Source: Aphis gossypii
Taxonomy: Eukaryota > Arthropoda > Insecta > Hemiptera > Aphididae
Direction: 5' to 3'
Assembly (NCBI RefSeq): GCF_020184175.1
Contig: NC_065531.1
Coordinates: forward strand, 50,613,213-50,677,212
Length of the DNA: 64,000 bases
A program made the translations under genes and the position numbers. The notes under the pieces are model-generated. The model did no database searches. It worked only from the letters and a program-made list of their open reading frames with translations, and was not told where the DNA came from. Below, piece by piece: positions 1 to 11,959 of the stretch. The number at the start of each line of letters is the position of its first letter. The stretch's first letter is position 1.

Positions 1-2380
1 CAATGTCGAATGTTGTGATGAGCTATAGTGGCTTATATATATTAGATTACTGATACAAAATTTGTGGTAATAACCAATCAAGGAAGCACTAACAGAATCA
101 AGGGATAAATCGTAAAGTACGATAAAAACCATTTATTCTCTAAGGCCCATATAGACACCAATTACCCTATCCAAGTTATAATTATATCTAAGTTTTTATT
201 TTTAAATTTTTAATACAAGATTAAATTTAATTAATTGTTAAAATAATCAAGAGATTATTGAACTCAATAAATAAATAAAGTGTTCCATAAAATTGTCTAA
301 CTTTTAAATCGTAAAAAAATGTGTATGATACAGAATTAATTAATTTTTAATGACTTATGTTAAAAATTAAAAGTAGGTATATAAACATAAAACAATCAAT
401 CAACATCAAAAACATCTAACAATTATAAAAAATAAAATACCAAGTTAAATGTATTTAGAAGATTTTAGTAATAATTCTTTAGTATTTGATGACTGAAAAA
501 TTAAAAATTCAATAATTAAAAAAGTTGGTAACCACTGCTGTATAGCAGTTATTGGTGTCAAGTGTAATCACTATATAAGTAGTATATATGCATTAAATTG
601 GAATTCAATGATAAATTATTGTATACAAAAAATAAAAAAACCGATTGTATAACAACAAAATAATAATCAAAACATTTTTCATTTAAATATACAATTTTGT
701 CAAATTTGAATGTGAAATCCCATAAAAAAAAAAAAGTTGCAACCATGTATTTTCGAAATAACGACTTGCGTAAACAATGGGTTACATTGTTTTTTATACC
801 TAAAGTAAAGTTTTTTATCCACAAATAAAAATTGAATCTTAAATAAATTGAAAAAATCTCAAAAAATTATAAACAGTACAAATTTAACCGAAATATTTTA
901 AACTATATGATACATAGTAAATGCTTCAGTGTGTATAAGAATTACAATGAAAGAAAAAACAATTGTGATTTATTCAAAACTATAATTTTGCGTAAAAAAT
1001 CACGTTTTCCCGATTATCTTATAAAGTTAAATTATTAATATATTGTATAAATCTATAATTTTTTTTTTACTTATTGACATCATAAAATTGATATATTTTA
1101 CAAAACATTAAAATGTTAAAAGTAATTTTAAATAAATAATAATGATTTAATATTAGGTTTTCGTTATTTCTTATTATTCCAAGCCTTTTATTTAACATTA
1201 TACAATAACACTTTGGGATCAAAAAGATCACGTTAGCTAAATATTTATGAAAAACTCACCTTTATAACAAAAGGTAAGATATTTGTAGAATACGAGTTTA
1301 TATTTTAAAACAAAAATGCATCAAATATTTTATTTATAATAATCAAATGAGATTTTTCTAGTTATCAAGTAATATAGAATAAAAAAAAATAAAACGTACT
1401 AGTACTATACTGTTATACGTATAGGTACTCACACAGTGATAAATGTTTTATATATAATCATTAAATACAAAATTGGTAATCTGGTCAATTCGAATTTTAA
1501 GAAAAATACAGAATTATACAAAATTATAACAAAAACTTAACACTTTTGAGCTCGTGAAAAGTATTTCGCGGCAAAAAAAAACTTTTACTAACTTTAAACT
1601 TTTTAAGTAGGTAGATACGCCTCTGTATAAGTATAGGTAAGTAAAATTCGAAGTTCACGGCATAGTTCAATGTCATAATATTAAACATTTATACACACCA
1701 TTTCAGTTGACACAAAAATCTCATCAGTTCCACCCCTGCATGATGTAAAAAACGTAAATAAAAATTATAATTTCAAATATCAAACACTATATAGTGCCGC
1801 GTCAGAACATCGTAGGTACTATTACCGATGATCTCTGCGATGTTGCTGGTCGTTTACTTTCTACTCATATACCTATCGATCATTATTTCAACATAAGTAT
1901 GGGAGTAATAATAATTAATATAAATTAATAACGAGTAACGACAATAATTCAATTAAAGAAAATTTATATTTTATGTCAAAACAAAATTATATAACTATCA
2001 TGTTCCTATACTATGAATCATTATATATATTATATATACCTACGGGTAACAATGTGTACATTATAATCTACATTTTGGACACGCCGAGTAGCTATGTAAG
2101 ATATTCTATTGCGCCGCAGTAATGTTATTATTCTTCGATTAAATTAAGACGTAGTTCGAAAAAAAATCGTAACTGGTATTGTTGCTTTATAAAAATATAT
2201 AGTAGGTAGATAGGTTAGGTATAGTAGATATTAGGCGAACGTTGATCTCTAACAACGGTTCTCAATTGATACAATATATTATATTATGTCAAGTTTCCAG
2301 GTCAGGTACCTATACCAATATCTTAATATTATTGTTTTTGCCAAGGCTAACCTATATAATAATAAATATAATATTTACAA
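1..2380. other. AT-rich stretch without recognisable gene
   Basis: Very AT-rich DNA with frequent stops in all six frames. The minus-strand open frame at 558-824 is Phe/Tyr/Lys-rich and looks like chance. A weak inverted repeat (AACATCG at 1806-1812, CGATGTT at 1838-1844) and a hAT-end-like string CCACCCCTG near 1732-1740 are the only structures I noticed. No transcript signals are convincing. Confidence 0.6.
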
Positions 2381-2652
2381 TATATATATATATATATATA
2401 CCTATTAACTATTGCTTATTATGAATGTCTTCGAGCTGTGTAAATTGATAAAAATCAAAATCAAATTTTTAGCCTACGGATAAAATACCTCTCATTTATA
2501 GTTTTTACACTATACCTATATATAGATACATAATAGAACATTAATTTTTTTCATCATTCCAAATTCTTCATCCGATAGTCATTTCCTACATAATTGATAA
2601 TATAATAATAATAATAATAATAAATAACAATATCACAAACACACACACACAG
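2381..2652. repeat. Cluster of simple repeats (TA)10, (TAA)n, (CA)n
   Basis: A pure (TA)10 tract occupies 2381-2400. A (TAA)n tract of about seven units lies near 2600-2623, and a short (CA)n tract near 2637-2652. They are typical neutral microsatellites in AT-rich insect DNA and could serve as length-polymorphic markers. Confidence 0.85.
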
Positions 2653-2659
2653 GCACACC

Positions 2660-3508
2660 CTTCCCGTCTCCTATGCGTATAGAAAAATCCATTGATTGAT
2701 ACATGACGCGCACTAGTCAATGAACCCTCGGAAACTCATTGTTATCAAATGACGCGTTTATATACACATACACTCATTATACGAGTTGTGATCATCAGTA
2801 CTTTAAATAATACTATAATTATAATAATATTATATTATTATGAATGTCACAGACACTGATATTCGGATTAATGCTTTGTACGTCAATCGTAATAGATTTA
2901 TAATTGAATTTGTTTTTCGAACTTGTTTTTAATTTTAATACATTAATATCAATCAAATACGATTCATAAAATACGACACTCAGTAATAACTTACAATTTA
3001 AATTGTTATTATTTAAACAGTGGAGTCGAATGGGTGTCAATGTCATAACGCGCGTAATTATGATTGTTTTGTTATAAGTACTTGTGAAAATTATTATTAT
3101 TCATTAAAACCAAAAGTTCCCTAATCTTTGTAGATTAAAGCTTAGAAATGTTTTAAGAATGCATAATATTTTTTAGTCTAAATATTATTAAAATTTTAAT
3201 ATTAATATAAATTATGTTTAAGCCTTTTAGGTTTAAGCAAAAATTGAAAATATATTATGTGATCGATTAAAGCTCCAGATCTATTTTTTTTGTTTATAAG
3301 ATTTAATGCAATTAAAGGAGTTTTCTTGTGACAATACTAATTATTTTTTTTTATCATAAATAAACCACCTTTGTTTTAAATGTTGAGCAGACTAATAATG
3401 ACCTAATACCCATGTATTGATTTAACAATAAGATAGTATGATGTTGACGCCTTTTAGAGCAATAAAAATGCTTTAATTTTCAATTTTAAGGTTTATTTCT
3501 GGTATTAA
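2660..3508. other. AT-rich stretch, nothing recognised
   Basis: No coding pattern, RNA gene or repeat was recognised. The minus-strand open frame at 2819-3046 has no family resemblance and low-complexity composition. Confidence 0.55.
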
Positions 3509-3894
3509 ATTGGATCTAGTTAGTTATTTAGTGAAGGGGGGGAGATAATTTTTTTTTTAAAAAACCAGCAATTTTTACGCTAACTTTATGATTTACAACC
3601 AAATCTTATTTTTTTTATTATAACTTAAAAATGAATAACTAAAGACAATTAAAATTCTCACTGAATACTCCTATTAGTTTTTACTAGATGTGAAATCATT
3701 TTTCAAAAAGTATACATTTACATGTTTAAAATCTAATATAATAATACAATTTGTCTCACTTCTTAATTGGTATTAGTTTGAAAAATAAATAAATTCTAAA
3801 CAGTATCTAGTGACATGCAAATATGCGTATTAAAAAATAAGTTGAAATTAAGTCACTATCAACCCCTCTCTCAATCATCCCTACCTACGCCAAT
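3509..3894. mobile_element. Decayed hAT-like non-autonomous element (degenerate TIRs)
   Basis: The left edge (ATTGGATCTAGTTAGTTAT then a G run) aligns with the reverse complement of the right edge (CATTGGCGTAGGTAGGGAT then a G run), with small gaps. The right end CTACGCCAATG is one base from the CTACGCCACTG terminus common on hAT elements. I could not find a matching 8-bp target duplication, so the boundaries are approximate and the call is tentative. Confidence 0.35.
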
Positions 3895-6600
3895 GAATAA
3901 GACATAAAGAAAGGATTCAGGAATTTTAAAAATAACATTGTATGAGAACAGATAATGACAGCTCGACAGGTGGTTAATGGAATAGTGAAAGTGATGGTGA
4001 GTGTTTATTTTTATTTTATTGGTGATCTAAACTCATTATTTAGTATACCACTATACGTCTATACCAATCGCAAGAGTAAGATATTAAATCTAGATGAATT
4101 TTGTTATTTGTATAACTTTATGTACTTATTTTTGAAACGAATATTTCATGGTTCGATATACAGCTATTGTGGATATAAAATGAAATTTAAATTTGCCTGG
4201 ATATGTATATTTTTAATTTTTTGTAGATTTATCATTTTATAAGACGGTGTCTTATTGTTCTCCAATATATTGCACCAGCTAGATGTATTAGGTGCTGTAG
4301 ACTGAAATTCCAAATAGATTCATAAATTCCACGTAATACAATATAAGTACATGACAATGCACATGATAACATAAAAATATTCATGAAATAGAAATATTAA
4401 TTTCAAAAATTAGTTGACTTGTACCTGCTTTTAATGATCTGTATACTATATAAGCCGTAGGTGTATAAAAATACAATTGCATCACGTTTACATAGGCAAT
4501 TAACACAGACGATGAATGATTCTACATCACTTGACTTGACTAACTAAATAAATATATGTAATGGATTGTTGTAGTGTTGTACACATATATTTTTATGATA
4601 GCCAATAGGTACCTAACATATTATTCGTTTATTATATTATTATGTATAATACCTGTTCCAAGATTATCTATAGGATAAAAATGTCGACTAATTATATATT
4701 AAAATCCATAATTAATATGTATACTTCAAACGAATAGGGTTTTTGTCGTCTATTTAGATACTGCAGGCAGGTCTGCAGTGTTGTTCTGTAACACTCGGCG
4801 GTACAGGCTTATCTCGATAAAGTCACTTAATGTTCACTTGCAAGTTGCAGTTATTCCCGAGGGTGGCTGCATAACAGTGATGAAATAATAATTATTAGTA
4901 ATATTAATACATATAAATATACAAATAATATTTTTAAAAAATGTTCAAAAGTACGACATCATAATATTATACAAGTAAGTAAATATATTAGTATGATGTC
5001 TTGAAACTAGTTTTTTTTTTAAAAACATAAACCGAAAACCTAATGAACGGTAGATAATATACATACCTATATATTATATTATTCAATATTTATCTAAAAC
5101 AGACGCAGCTGCAAGGCCATTACCTACATTATGGATATCATATTTACGTAGATGGTTTTCGTGTATATTATTTTATATTTACAATTAAAGTTATATAGTT
5201 TTTGATTAAATGTACATATATTATTATTTTATATACATATTATGATAGTTATTATGGTGGTATGATTATTTATTATTATAATAATATAATCTGTATACAA
5301 AACGGAACACGTGGAATCAATATTATTTAGAATCATGAATGGTATAGATAGTAATAATCGTAATGTATAATATTGTACATAATAAATTACAATAAACATA
5401 TATAACTATGGTGGCACTGTGGCAATCCAATCCTGCACAGAAAAAAGGTTTTCAATAAGCATCTGCAGCAGCTGTTCTGCAATGAAATTAAATTAGAGGG
5501 TTGTAGCGTTATTACAGTGGCACTTGTATATTATTATGTACAATTTTGTTTATTAGATAATATTTTTCAATTAGAAGTATTATTTTATAGGTTTATCTTT
5601 ATTATAACGATTGAATTAGAGCTAAGACCCAAAAATAGTATATTTAAAAGTAACTATACTTTTTGATATTAACATAATAATCGTTTGTATAATTATTTTA
5701 ATTTATTATAGATTAACAAATGTAAATAAAAAATTATTATTTAACCTTTATTATAATTGATCATAACTTATTCACTAATCAATAAAAATTAATTTTACTA
5801 AATAAAGATAGTGTACATTATATTAAATAGATTTATATTTAATTAGGTACTTCTGAAACGTATATTCAAATATACTTTCTAAATGTTATTGATTGCAATT
5901 GCGGTTATTGCGTATTTAAATTTATCAAGTATAATTATTAATCTTGTCAAAAATTGACATTTAAATATTTAAAATATTTTTAAGGAGGAGCAGTTGATGA
6001 TTCTTAATGCGTCTCTACACTAAAACACTGTAAAATATGTTATTTTATATACATGAATATTTTGATATTTATGAAAAGTATTTAAAATTTTAAATCGATA
6101 CTCAAATAGCTGCTACGTTGAAAACTACCACTACATCGAGTCGTTATAAAAAAGACTCCCAAATAACCATAATAATATTATTATCCCCATAAAGATTAAC
6201 CGACAAGGTGTATAATGATGGTACTTAAGATTGAATATATTAAGAGGTAAAGTTTACCCACTTAAAATGCGGACAAATATTTTTTTTTCTTTTCCTTTGT
6301 GTGAGTTGAGTAAAAATAAAGCCAAAAAAAATATTGACTTATTAAACAAATACATGTTTGTATATTGTATTAAAAAATGTATAATTATACAAAAAAGATT
6401 ATAATATTATACATGAATAAAAAAAGGACGTATTATTTGTTTATTATTATGTTAAGCTAATTATATTTACAATTTTTTTGAAAAAAAAATCAGTTATACT
6501 TTGTACTTAATAGTAGTTTGTTTATAACAGGGACAATACGATTTTCTCCAATTTATTGTCTGATTTATTGTTATAAGTGAATACAAAAAATCAATTTTTA
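3895..6600. other. AT-rich stretch with one small GC patch
   Basis: Mostly AT-rich. A GC-richer patch at about 4755-4875 contains CTGCAG-GCAGGT-CTGCAG and short open frames but no recognisable product. ATAAGAC/GTCTTAT (4239-4255) forms a 7-bp hairpin. A near-inverted GTGGCACTGT pair at 5410-5523 might be a tiny transposon remnant. The 95-codon ATG ORF at 3955-4242 is hydrophobic and not recognised. Confidence 0.5.
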
Positions 6601-6931
6601 TTTAAAAATAACATAGTTTTAACCGATATCGTAATATCCGACCAAAATTTCCTACGTGAGATATATAAAACCAACGAAATACACGGTTAGGAATCGTTTT
6701 ATCCGGAATATTGTTATAGGTATTTACGGAATCGTAATAAACCGATTGTACTGTATACAGCGGAGACACGACAACAGTGTATAATAATTTATCATCCCGA
6801 AGCAAGAGTTTTCCATTTAAACCCCGTCTACGTTTTGGTGTTCCTTATGACGTATTTCTATATCTAATGAATCCATTTGAAACCTACCAATGAATGACAA
6901 ATCGTCAGAAAGACTGTGCAGACGGCCCTTT

Positions 6932-6939
6932 TATATAAA
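6932..6939 (+). promoter_or_regulatory. Candidate TATA box upstream of CpG-rich leader
   Basis: TATATAAA stands at the AT/GC composition switch. About 32 bp downstream is TTAGTA, a weak initiator-like match. A CpG-rich leader follows and leads to the ATG at 7346. This is a plausible focused promoter. The box alone is weak evidence in AT-rich DNA; its position at the edge of the island is what argues for it. Confidence 0.4.
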
Positions 6940-7014
6940 TATTATCATCTAAACCGTGCGATTAGTAACGAAATTATTACACAAAACATCCATAACCGTT
7001 AGTTGAAAAATCAT

Positions 7015-7345
7015 ATCGAAGTCAGGAATCCGGCGTCAGGCGTCTACTTCTCGCGTTGTCACGCGGACCGGCCCCCACTCGTTTTCGTTGGAACGCGACG
7101 GGAGGTTAGTGTGTTTGGTGGGAACAAACGACAGCTGCTGAGCCGTCGACTGTTGCTGCCGCGTTCTCGTGTATCATTCGTCGTTTCCGTGATACAAATC
7201 ACGTGACGCGTTTTACGATCGCCGAGGTTCAGATTTGGTTCGTGTCCGCGCAATACGTCATCAACGTTATCACATCGTCATTGAATCGTTATTACTATAC
7301 ACACTGCGCTACGTCACGTGCCTGCTGGAAGATCTGACCGTCAAA
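7015..7345 (+). promoter_or_regulatory. CpG-rich ATG-free leader/island
   Basis: GC content and CpG frequency rise sharply compared with both flanks (GCGTTGTCACGCGGACCGG, CGCGACGGG, CACGTGACGCG). It contains the E-box core CACGTG near 7200 and again near 7316. The absence of ATG triplets fits a 5' untranslated leader for the ORF that follows. Confidence 0.45.
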
Positions 7346-7501
7346 ATGTTCCAACATACCTTGTTGTTTGCACCGCACGTCGTTGCGTTTTTGACTGCAT
7401 TGTTGATCTCGCTCGCAGGATTTCTCGTTTGCTCATCTTCGTCTGTGTGCTGTAGACATTTAAAAGAAAAAAAAATGAGAATTAACGCTTTACGAAGTTA
7501 A
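7346..7501 (+). CDS. Small ORF with hydrophobic N-terminus (microprotein or signal-peptide exon)
   Basis: I do not recognise the family. The ATG sits in TCAAAATG, a near-ideal insect start context. It is the first ATG after the candidate TATA box at 6932: I find none in the roughly 380 intervening bases, which are CpG-rich and leader-like. The 51-residue product begins MFQHTLLF. It has a continuous hydrophobic segment at about residues 8-28 (VVAFLTALLISLAGFLV), a Cys/Ser-rich stretch (CSSSSVCC, about 29-36), then a Lys-rich tail. This suits a single-pass microprotein, or a signal peptide whose exon continues by splicing. No strong GT donor was seen inside, and composition turns AT-rich after about codon 36, so the true 3' end may lie before the annotated stop. 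Chance cannot be excluded. Confidence 0.35.
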   Translation: MFQHTLLFAPHVVAFLTALLISLAGFLVCSSSSVCCRHLKEKKMRINALRS

Positions 7502-9480
7502 TTTCAGCGGTCGAAGCGTAACAGAAAACCATTCTAGATAGTGTTAAATGTGTTCAATACTAGCCCATATTTGTGTATTTTTCCCAAATCGGTGGGAATA
7601 CTTTTAGTGTCCATGACAATCTGACACATTTATTTTGTTCTACCAATTACCATTTACCACCGTGGTCATTACACGAGTGAGAAAAAAAATCAAATCTATG
7701 GTTCAGTTGTAATGTATTTCTACCCAAATTAAAAGATGCATCGTAGTAGTAAATATTATTATAAATTATAATATTTGAAAGACAAACTCAATTTTAAGAT
7801 TTTAAATAAAATAAACACATGTAATAACGTAAAAATAAAATGGTGTACCTATTGCAACAAAAACACATCGTATTTTAAAGATGTTATACTGTGGATAAAT
7901 AGTAAATTAAGAGAACGCTACTTTGTGATAATAATGGGTTGTTTTCGTTTTAACAAACGTATAATATAGCAAATTGTGCGTTCTGAAGAACACATTTAAT
8001 TTACTTATGTTTAATATTATAATTAATTTATTGATTATCAAATTTAAATGTAAGATTATTATTTAGTGAACCTCGTAAGTTTTTCTTATAATTATAATTT
8101 AAAAGCGAGTTATTTATTTTTATAATAAATCAATTTACTATAGTATTAACTATTAAGCAATAAGCATAACAGAGTTAAATGGATTTTTTAGAACGCAGTA
8201 CGTACAATCTGTTATATTATGCGTTTGTAAGACGGAGACAACAATTTATTTCAATAATTATTACCTTTACTTGGAAAAAATATGTTCTGGTAAGCATAAA
8301 TGTCCATTTTAATATTTTTTCCTCACTAAATAAATAAATTATTGAAACAAAATAAGTATATTTTAATTTAATTTACTAAGTATTTTTTCGTGATATCATA
8401 TGTTTATATCAAGGATTTTTTATACATTTTTTTATTTGATCATTTTACGGGATGGGGGCATGTTGATTTTTTTTACGAAAAATATTTTGATGAAGTAAAA
8501 ATTTGACGGTCGAACTTAAATTTCCAAATTAAAGCTATACTTAAAATGTTCTACTTTTCCAATATTGTGTAGGGTTAAACCCCTTCTTAAGAAATAAATT
8601 AGGTTACCAACTTTAAGATGTTATCATGGGGAAAAAAACAACCGTTTGAGAATAGTTTTCCAATTCTCTTTATTGGCTAGAGTTAAAACTAAAAGAACAT
8701 GTTTATATGAAAATATAAATATTAATTAATTAAATTTATTTACAAACATATTGTAAAATGTCCATATCCATTTCAATGCGAGAGTATTTTTTCTTGTCGA
8801 GCAAATGGTGATAAAGACATTTTCTATCTTTTAAAAGTCCAAAGATATTAAAGAAAATTACTGTAAAAGAAAACGGCCTGCAAACTATAGTTGTAAGTGC
8901 GAAACGGTCGTATTCTCTTAGTGAACGGGCTATATGTGTATACTGTATATAATATATAGATATTTTTATATTTATACATAATATTATATTTTAATCGTAA
9001 TTCGTGGTACTTTATCTCTTTAGCTATATTTACTATTTAGATTAAAGTTGTTTTGATGAATATTTCCATACCAACTCATTATAGCCATAATAATAATCAA
9101 ACTATGGGGTTACCTATTTAATTTCCCCACTTTTTTTTGTACAATTATTTTTAATTGACGATTTAAGTTTTTACAAAAAAATATTTTGAAAAAGGCACTT
9201 AGTAATCATTGTAACAAATTAAATGTTTTGTTTAACGTGGTTTAAACTCGATTAATGTTGTTAATAATATGTAAGATTATTTTTCAACCGACCAAAAGTT
9301 TCACACCTTACTCTGTTACCTATATAATAAATTAAAAATCAATGTATTAAATGATATCTATAAACCTACTAAACACGCATTACAAATTGCAACTGATTGG
9401 TTGACAAAATGTTCAACCATGTATTATTACGCGTCGCATAATGTACATAATATTATTATAGTCAAGGAGGGCCTAAACGT
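7502..9480. other. AT-rich stretch with one dispersed-repeat motif
   Basis: No gene recognised. GTAAGACGGAGACAAC at about 8227-8242 is one copy of a dispersed motif seen four more times in the window. The rest is AT-rich, stop-rich DNA. Confidence 0.5.
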
Positions 9481-9645
9481 AGGTCGATGACAATAATTTT
9501 AAGGCACCGATTCGGAGAAATGGTTATCAAGTGGTAAACGTGCGTTGGCTACTCCACAGCGCCCAAATAAAAAATATTTGTAAACATAAAAATGTGTTGC
9601 ACCGTCGCATTGCTGCCACTATAGTTGTACACCTTGCATTGGGCC

Positions 9646-9697
9646 CGGTGCACAAACGCACTCAACTACTCTCAACTCTGGTGGTGGGTGTGCACCG
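9646..9697. other. Inverted repeat CGGTGCAC / GTGCACCG
   Basis: Perfect 8-bp arms (9646-9653 and 9690-9697) surround a CA/TC-rich loop containing CTCAACTACTCTCAACTCT. It lies in a moderately GC-rich stretch (9480-9880) that is open in more than one plus-strand frame without a convincing ATG. It may belong to the island that starts just downstream. Confidence 0.4.
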
Positions 9698-9879
9698 TCA
9701 CACAAATATTTATTGCACAGGTTTTTCACCGCCAAATCGTCGACACGATAAATCAGGTCCCAATTTGGTCAAAAACATTTCACGGAATTCCGATATTATC
9801 AATCGGTTTATTTTCGCGTGGACGTAATTTTACCGTATTTGAACGAGGTAGTTACTAATTGGAATATTAGGAAACTTGC

Positions 9880-11140
9880 ACATTTCGTACTAGAATTTTG
9901 ACGGAAAATCGATAAACGTTCAGCGATTTTATGTGGCGTCGTCCAGAGGGGAACACGGTCGGTGAAACGGTTTCTGGGGTCTAACATTCCTTAATACGTG
10001 ATTTCGGAATGGACGCTCATTGGTTTAACCGAAGTGCAGAGTAAGATTTCTGCCGTTTCTGTGACACGGCGCGATCTGCCGGTGCACGAAAAACGAGGTC
10101 CAGCCATATGTTCGTCTTGGCGTAGCTGCGATATTTCATTGTGCACGTGAGCTTCGGGCTCGAGAACGATTTTTTGTTATCACGGATCGTCGTAACAGCA
10201 GCAGCAGCAGCAGGTTCATGTGCCCGTGTTAATCCGTTCGTCCATATGATTGTACGATTGATAACGGAATTCTCTCGCCGAAAGTCCTTCGCGTTCAGCT
10301 ACACACGACTGCGTGCAATACCGAACGATAATAATAAATTGCGGACGTGACCACGACATCAGAGCGGGGAAAAAGTACCGGCGTTTTTGCGCATTTCGAT
10401 ATTAACTACAATATTAAATTTATTTCGATTTTTTATTTTTTGCATTTTTATTTAATTTCGCGACCGCGCCGCACCGCGATCTCGGTGGTTGGACCGTTTC
10501 GCCGGCACTGGATTTCGGCCCGTAATATCCGGGCGACCGCACAATGACCGGCGAACTACGCCGCTGCCGCCCGCACCGCCGCCCCCGTGTCCATCAGCAT
10601 CGTCTCCTGTTCGTCGTCGCATTCCGCAAACACCACGCCGAAGACTCGATCGGTCGCCATCATTGAACTGAAGTGTAAGTACAAAAAAAAAAAAAATAAT
10701 GTGCGTCGGACAAAACGCGTTTAAGACTTAGCGTGTTGTCGTAGGCAGTCTCATCATCGTTATTAACGTTATTATCAGAGAGACGGTGCGTAGGTATTGT
10801 GTTCGTTTCGTCTCAGCTCCGCCAAATAACCCCTCCCCTCATTCGCCTCCGAGATCTCCCCTCTCCCCCTGGTCATCGTCGTCACCCTCTCCGCGACCTT
10901 GGCCCCGTTAACCGTACCCGGACGTGTCCGATAACGTGTCAAGCAATCGATGACGTCACGACTGCATGGTTTATTGCGCCATCTCGGCGCATTATTCGCA
11001 GACGTACACACCGACTGTATACGTATATAGATAATAAGGTTGTCAGCTATTGTCGTCACCACTCGTCAAAATTACGTAGGAATTTAGTTCCCGGCCCCGA
11101 AACGTACCGTTCGTTGGTTACGCTATTTAGTGTGTATTGA
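9880..11140 (+). promoter_or_regulatory. CpG-rich island 2 (putative promoter / first-exon region)
   Basis: A long CpG-dense stretch contains (CAG)6 at 10196-10213, CACGTG near 10144 and a GC-rich block at 10450-10670 ending in a consensus splice donor. Multiple overlapping open frames on both strands reflect low stop density in GC-rich DNA rather than several genes. An A14 tract (10682 onward) starts just inside the presumed intron. Confidence 0.5.
10480..10674 (+). other. Candidate first exon ending at a GTAAGT donor
   Basis: The sequence GAACTGAAGT is followed by GTAAGT (10675-10680), a full-consensus splice donor at the exact place where GC content collapses to AT-rich DNA. An ATG at 10544 opens a 40-codon Arg/His-rich frame that stops just before the donor. 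A second frame (from 10548) stays open through the donor but has no ATG. A non-coding 5' leader exon with a short upstream ORF is the simplest reading. The 5' boundary given is arbitrary. Confidence 0.4.
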
Positions 11141-11752
11141 TTATTTTCGATGATTAGTCGTATTCTTGAGCGGACAATCTGTAAGGTCAACGTGATAAAC
11201 CGATGATATATTATGTATAATATGTATTTATATATATATATTCAATATTGGGAATTGGTCGTCAACGGTCAATTCGTTTTACGATAAATACTATACTACT
11301 TCGTAGGGGCGTAAGTGTCCAAATCCGAGTCGGACATGTGGGGGTCGTTGATTACGAAGAACGAGAATTATACGTTAGGGTACCGTACCGTGGTATTAAG
11401 GGGTGATAAACGACAGGCGAGGTCAACATTTAATCATTTTATATTATCTACTTCTTTCTCTTTGTCGATTACGTAAAATATTAATCATATAAGTGATATA
11501 AGTGGTCTACTTAAATGCTCGTATGATAAACCCATACAGCGCTTATTAATTTACTTATTAAATGTCCGAGTCACCGAGCCCCCGACCATAATATTATGTG
11601 TACGGCAGGGGTAAAAGGTCTGTACGAAAAACAGTTGTTCCCCCCGACTTGATACATTCGAAAGGAAAGTCCACTTTACACCACCGTCGTTACCCCTGCG
11701 GTTTTCCGGGCCAACCCTTTTCTTTAATTCTATAGTAAAAGCGCTCTCATTA

Positions 11753-11951
11753 GCTGTCGCCCATGTGCGTCCATTGGGAGGGGCAAGATGGGGCACTTGC
11801 CCCCCCCCCCTGGACAAAAAATATTTAAAACTTGTAGCTCAATAAATATTACCATAATATTATTATTATCTTTATTACCTTACATTTGAGAATTTTTTTA
11901 TTTTGACCCCCCCTAAAATGTTTTTTATGGGCGCCCATGCTACCGCCTCTG
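11753..11951. mobile_element. hAT-like MITE with 8-bp target duplication
   Basis: Near-identical 8-mers flank the element: TCTCATTA (11745-11752) and TCTCAGTA (11952-11959). The right end read inward begins CAGAGGCGGTAGCATGGGC, a hAT-type terminus. The left end has the matching CATGTGCGTCCAT against CATGGGCGCCCAT. Opposed G-rich/C-rich blocks (including a C10 run near 11801) occur inside each end. There is no coding capacity. The left terminus is more degenerate than the right. Confidence 0.55.
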
Positions 11952-11959
11952 TCTCAGTA

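Noticed and set aside
3955..4242. 95-codon ATG ORF, plus strand
   Set aside because: Phe/Tyr/Ile-rich product typical of chance ORFs in AT-rich DNA. No family resemblance, and a few ORFs of this length are expected by chance in 64 kb.
5410..5523. GTGGCACTGT / ACAGTGGCAC pair as a possible mini-transposon
   Set aside because: Arms of just 10 bp with a mismatch and no target duplication.
6602..6844. 80-codon minus-strand frame upstream of the 6932 TATA box
   Set aside because: No ATG and no recognised family. It could be chance, and it runs away from the candidate gene.
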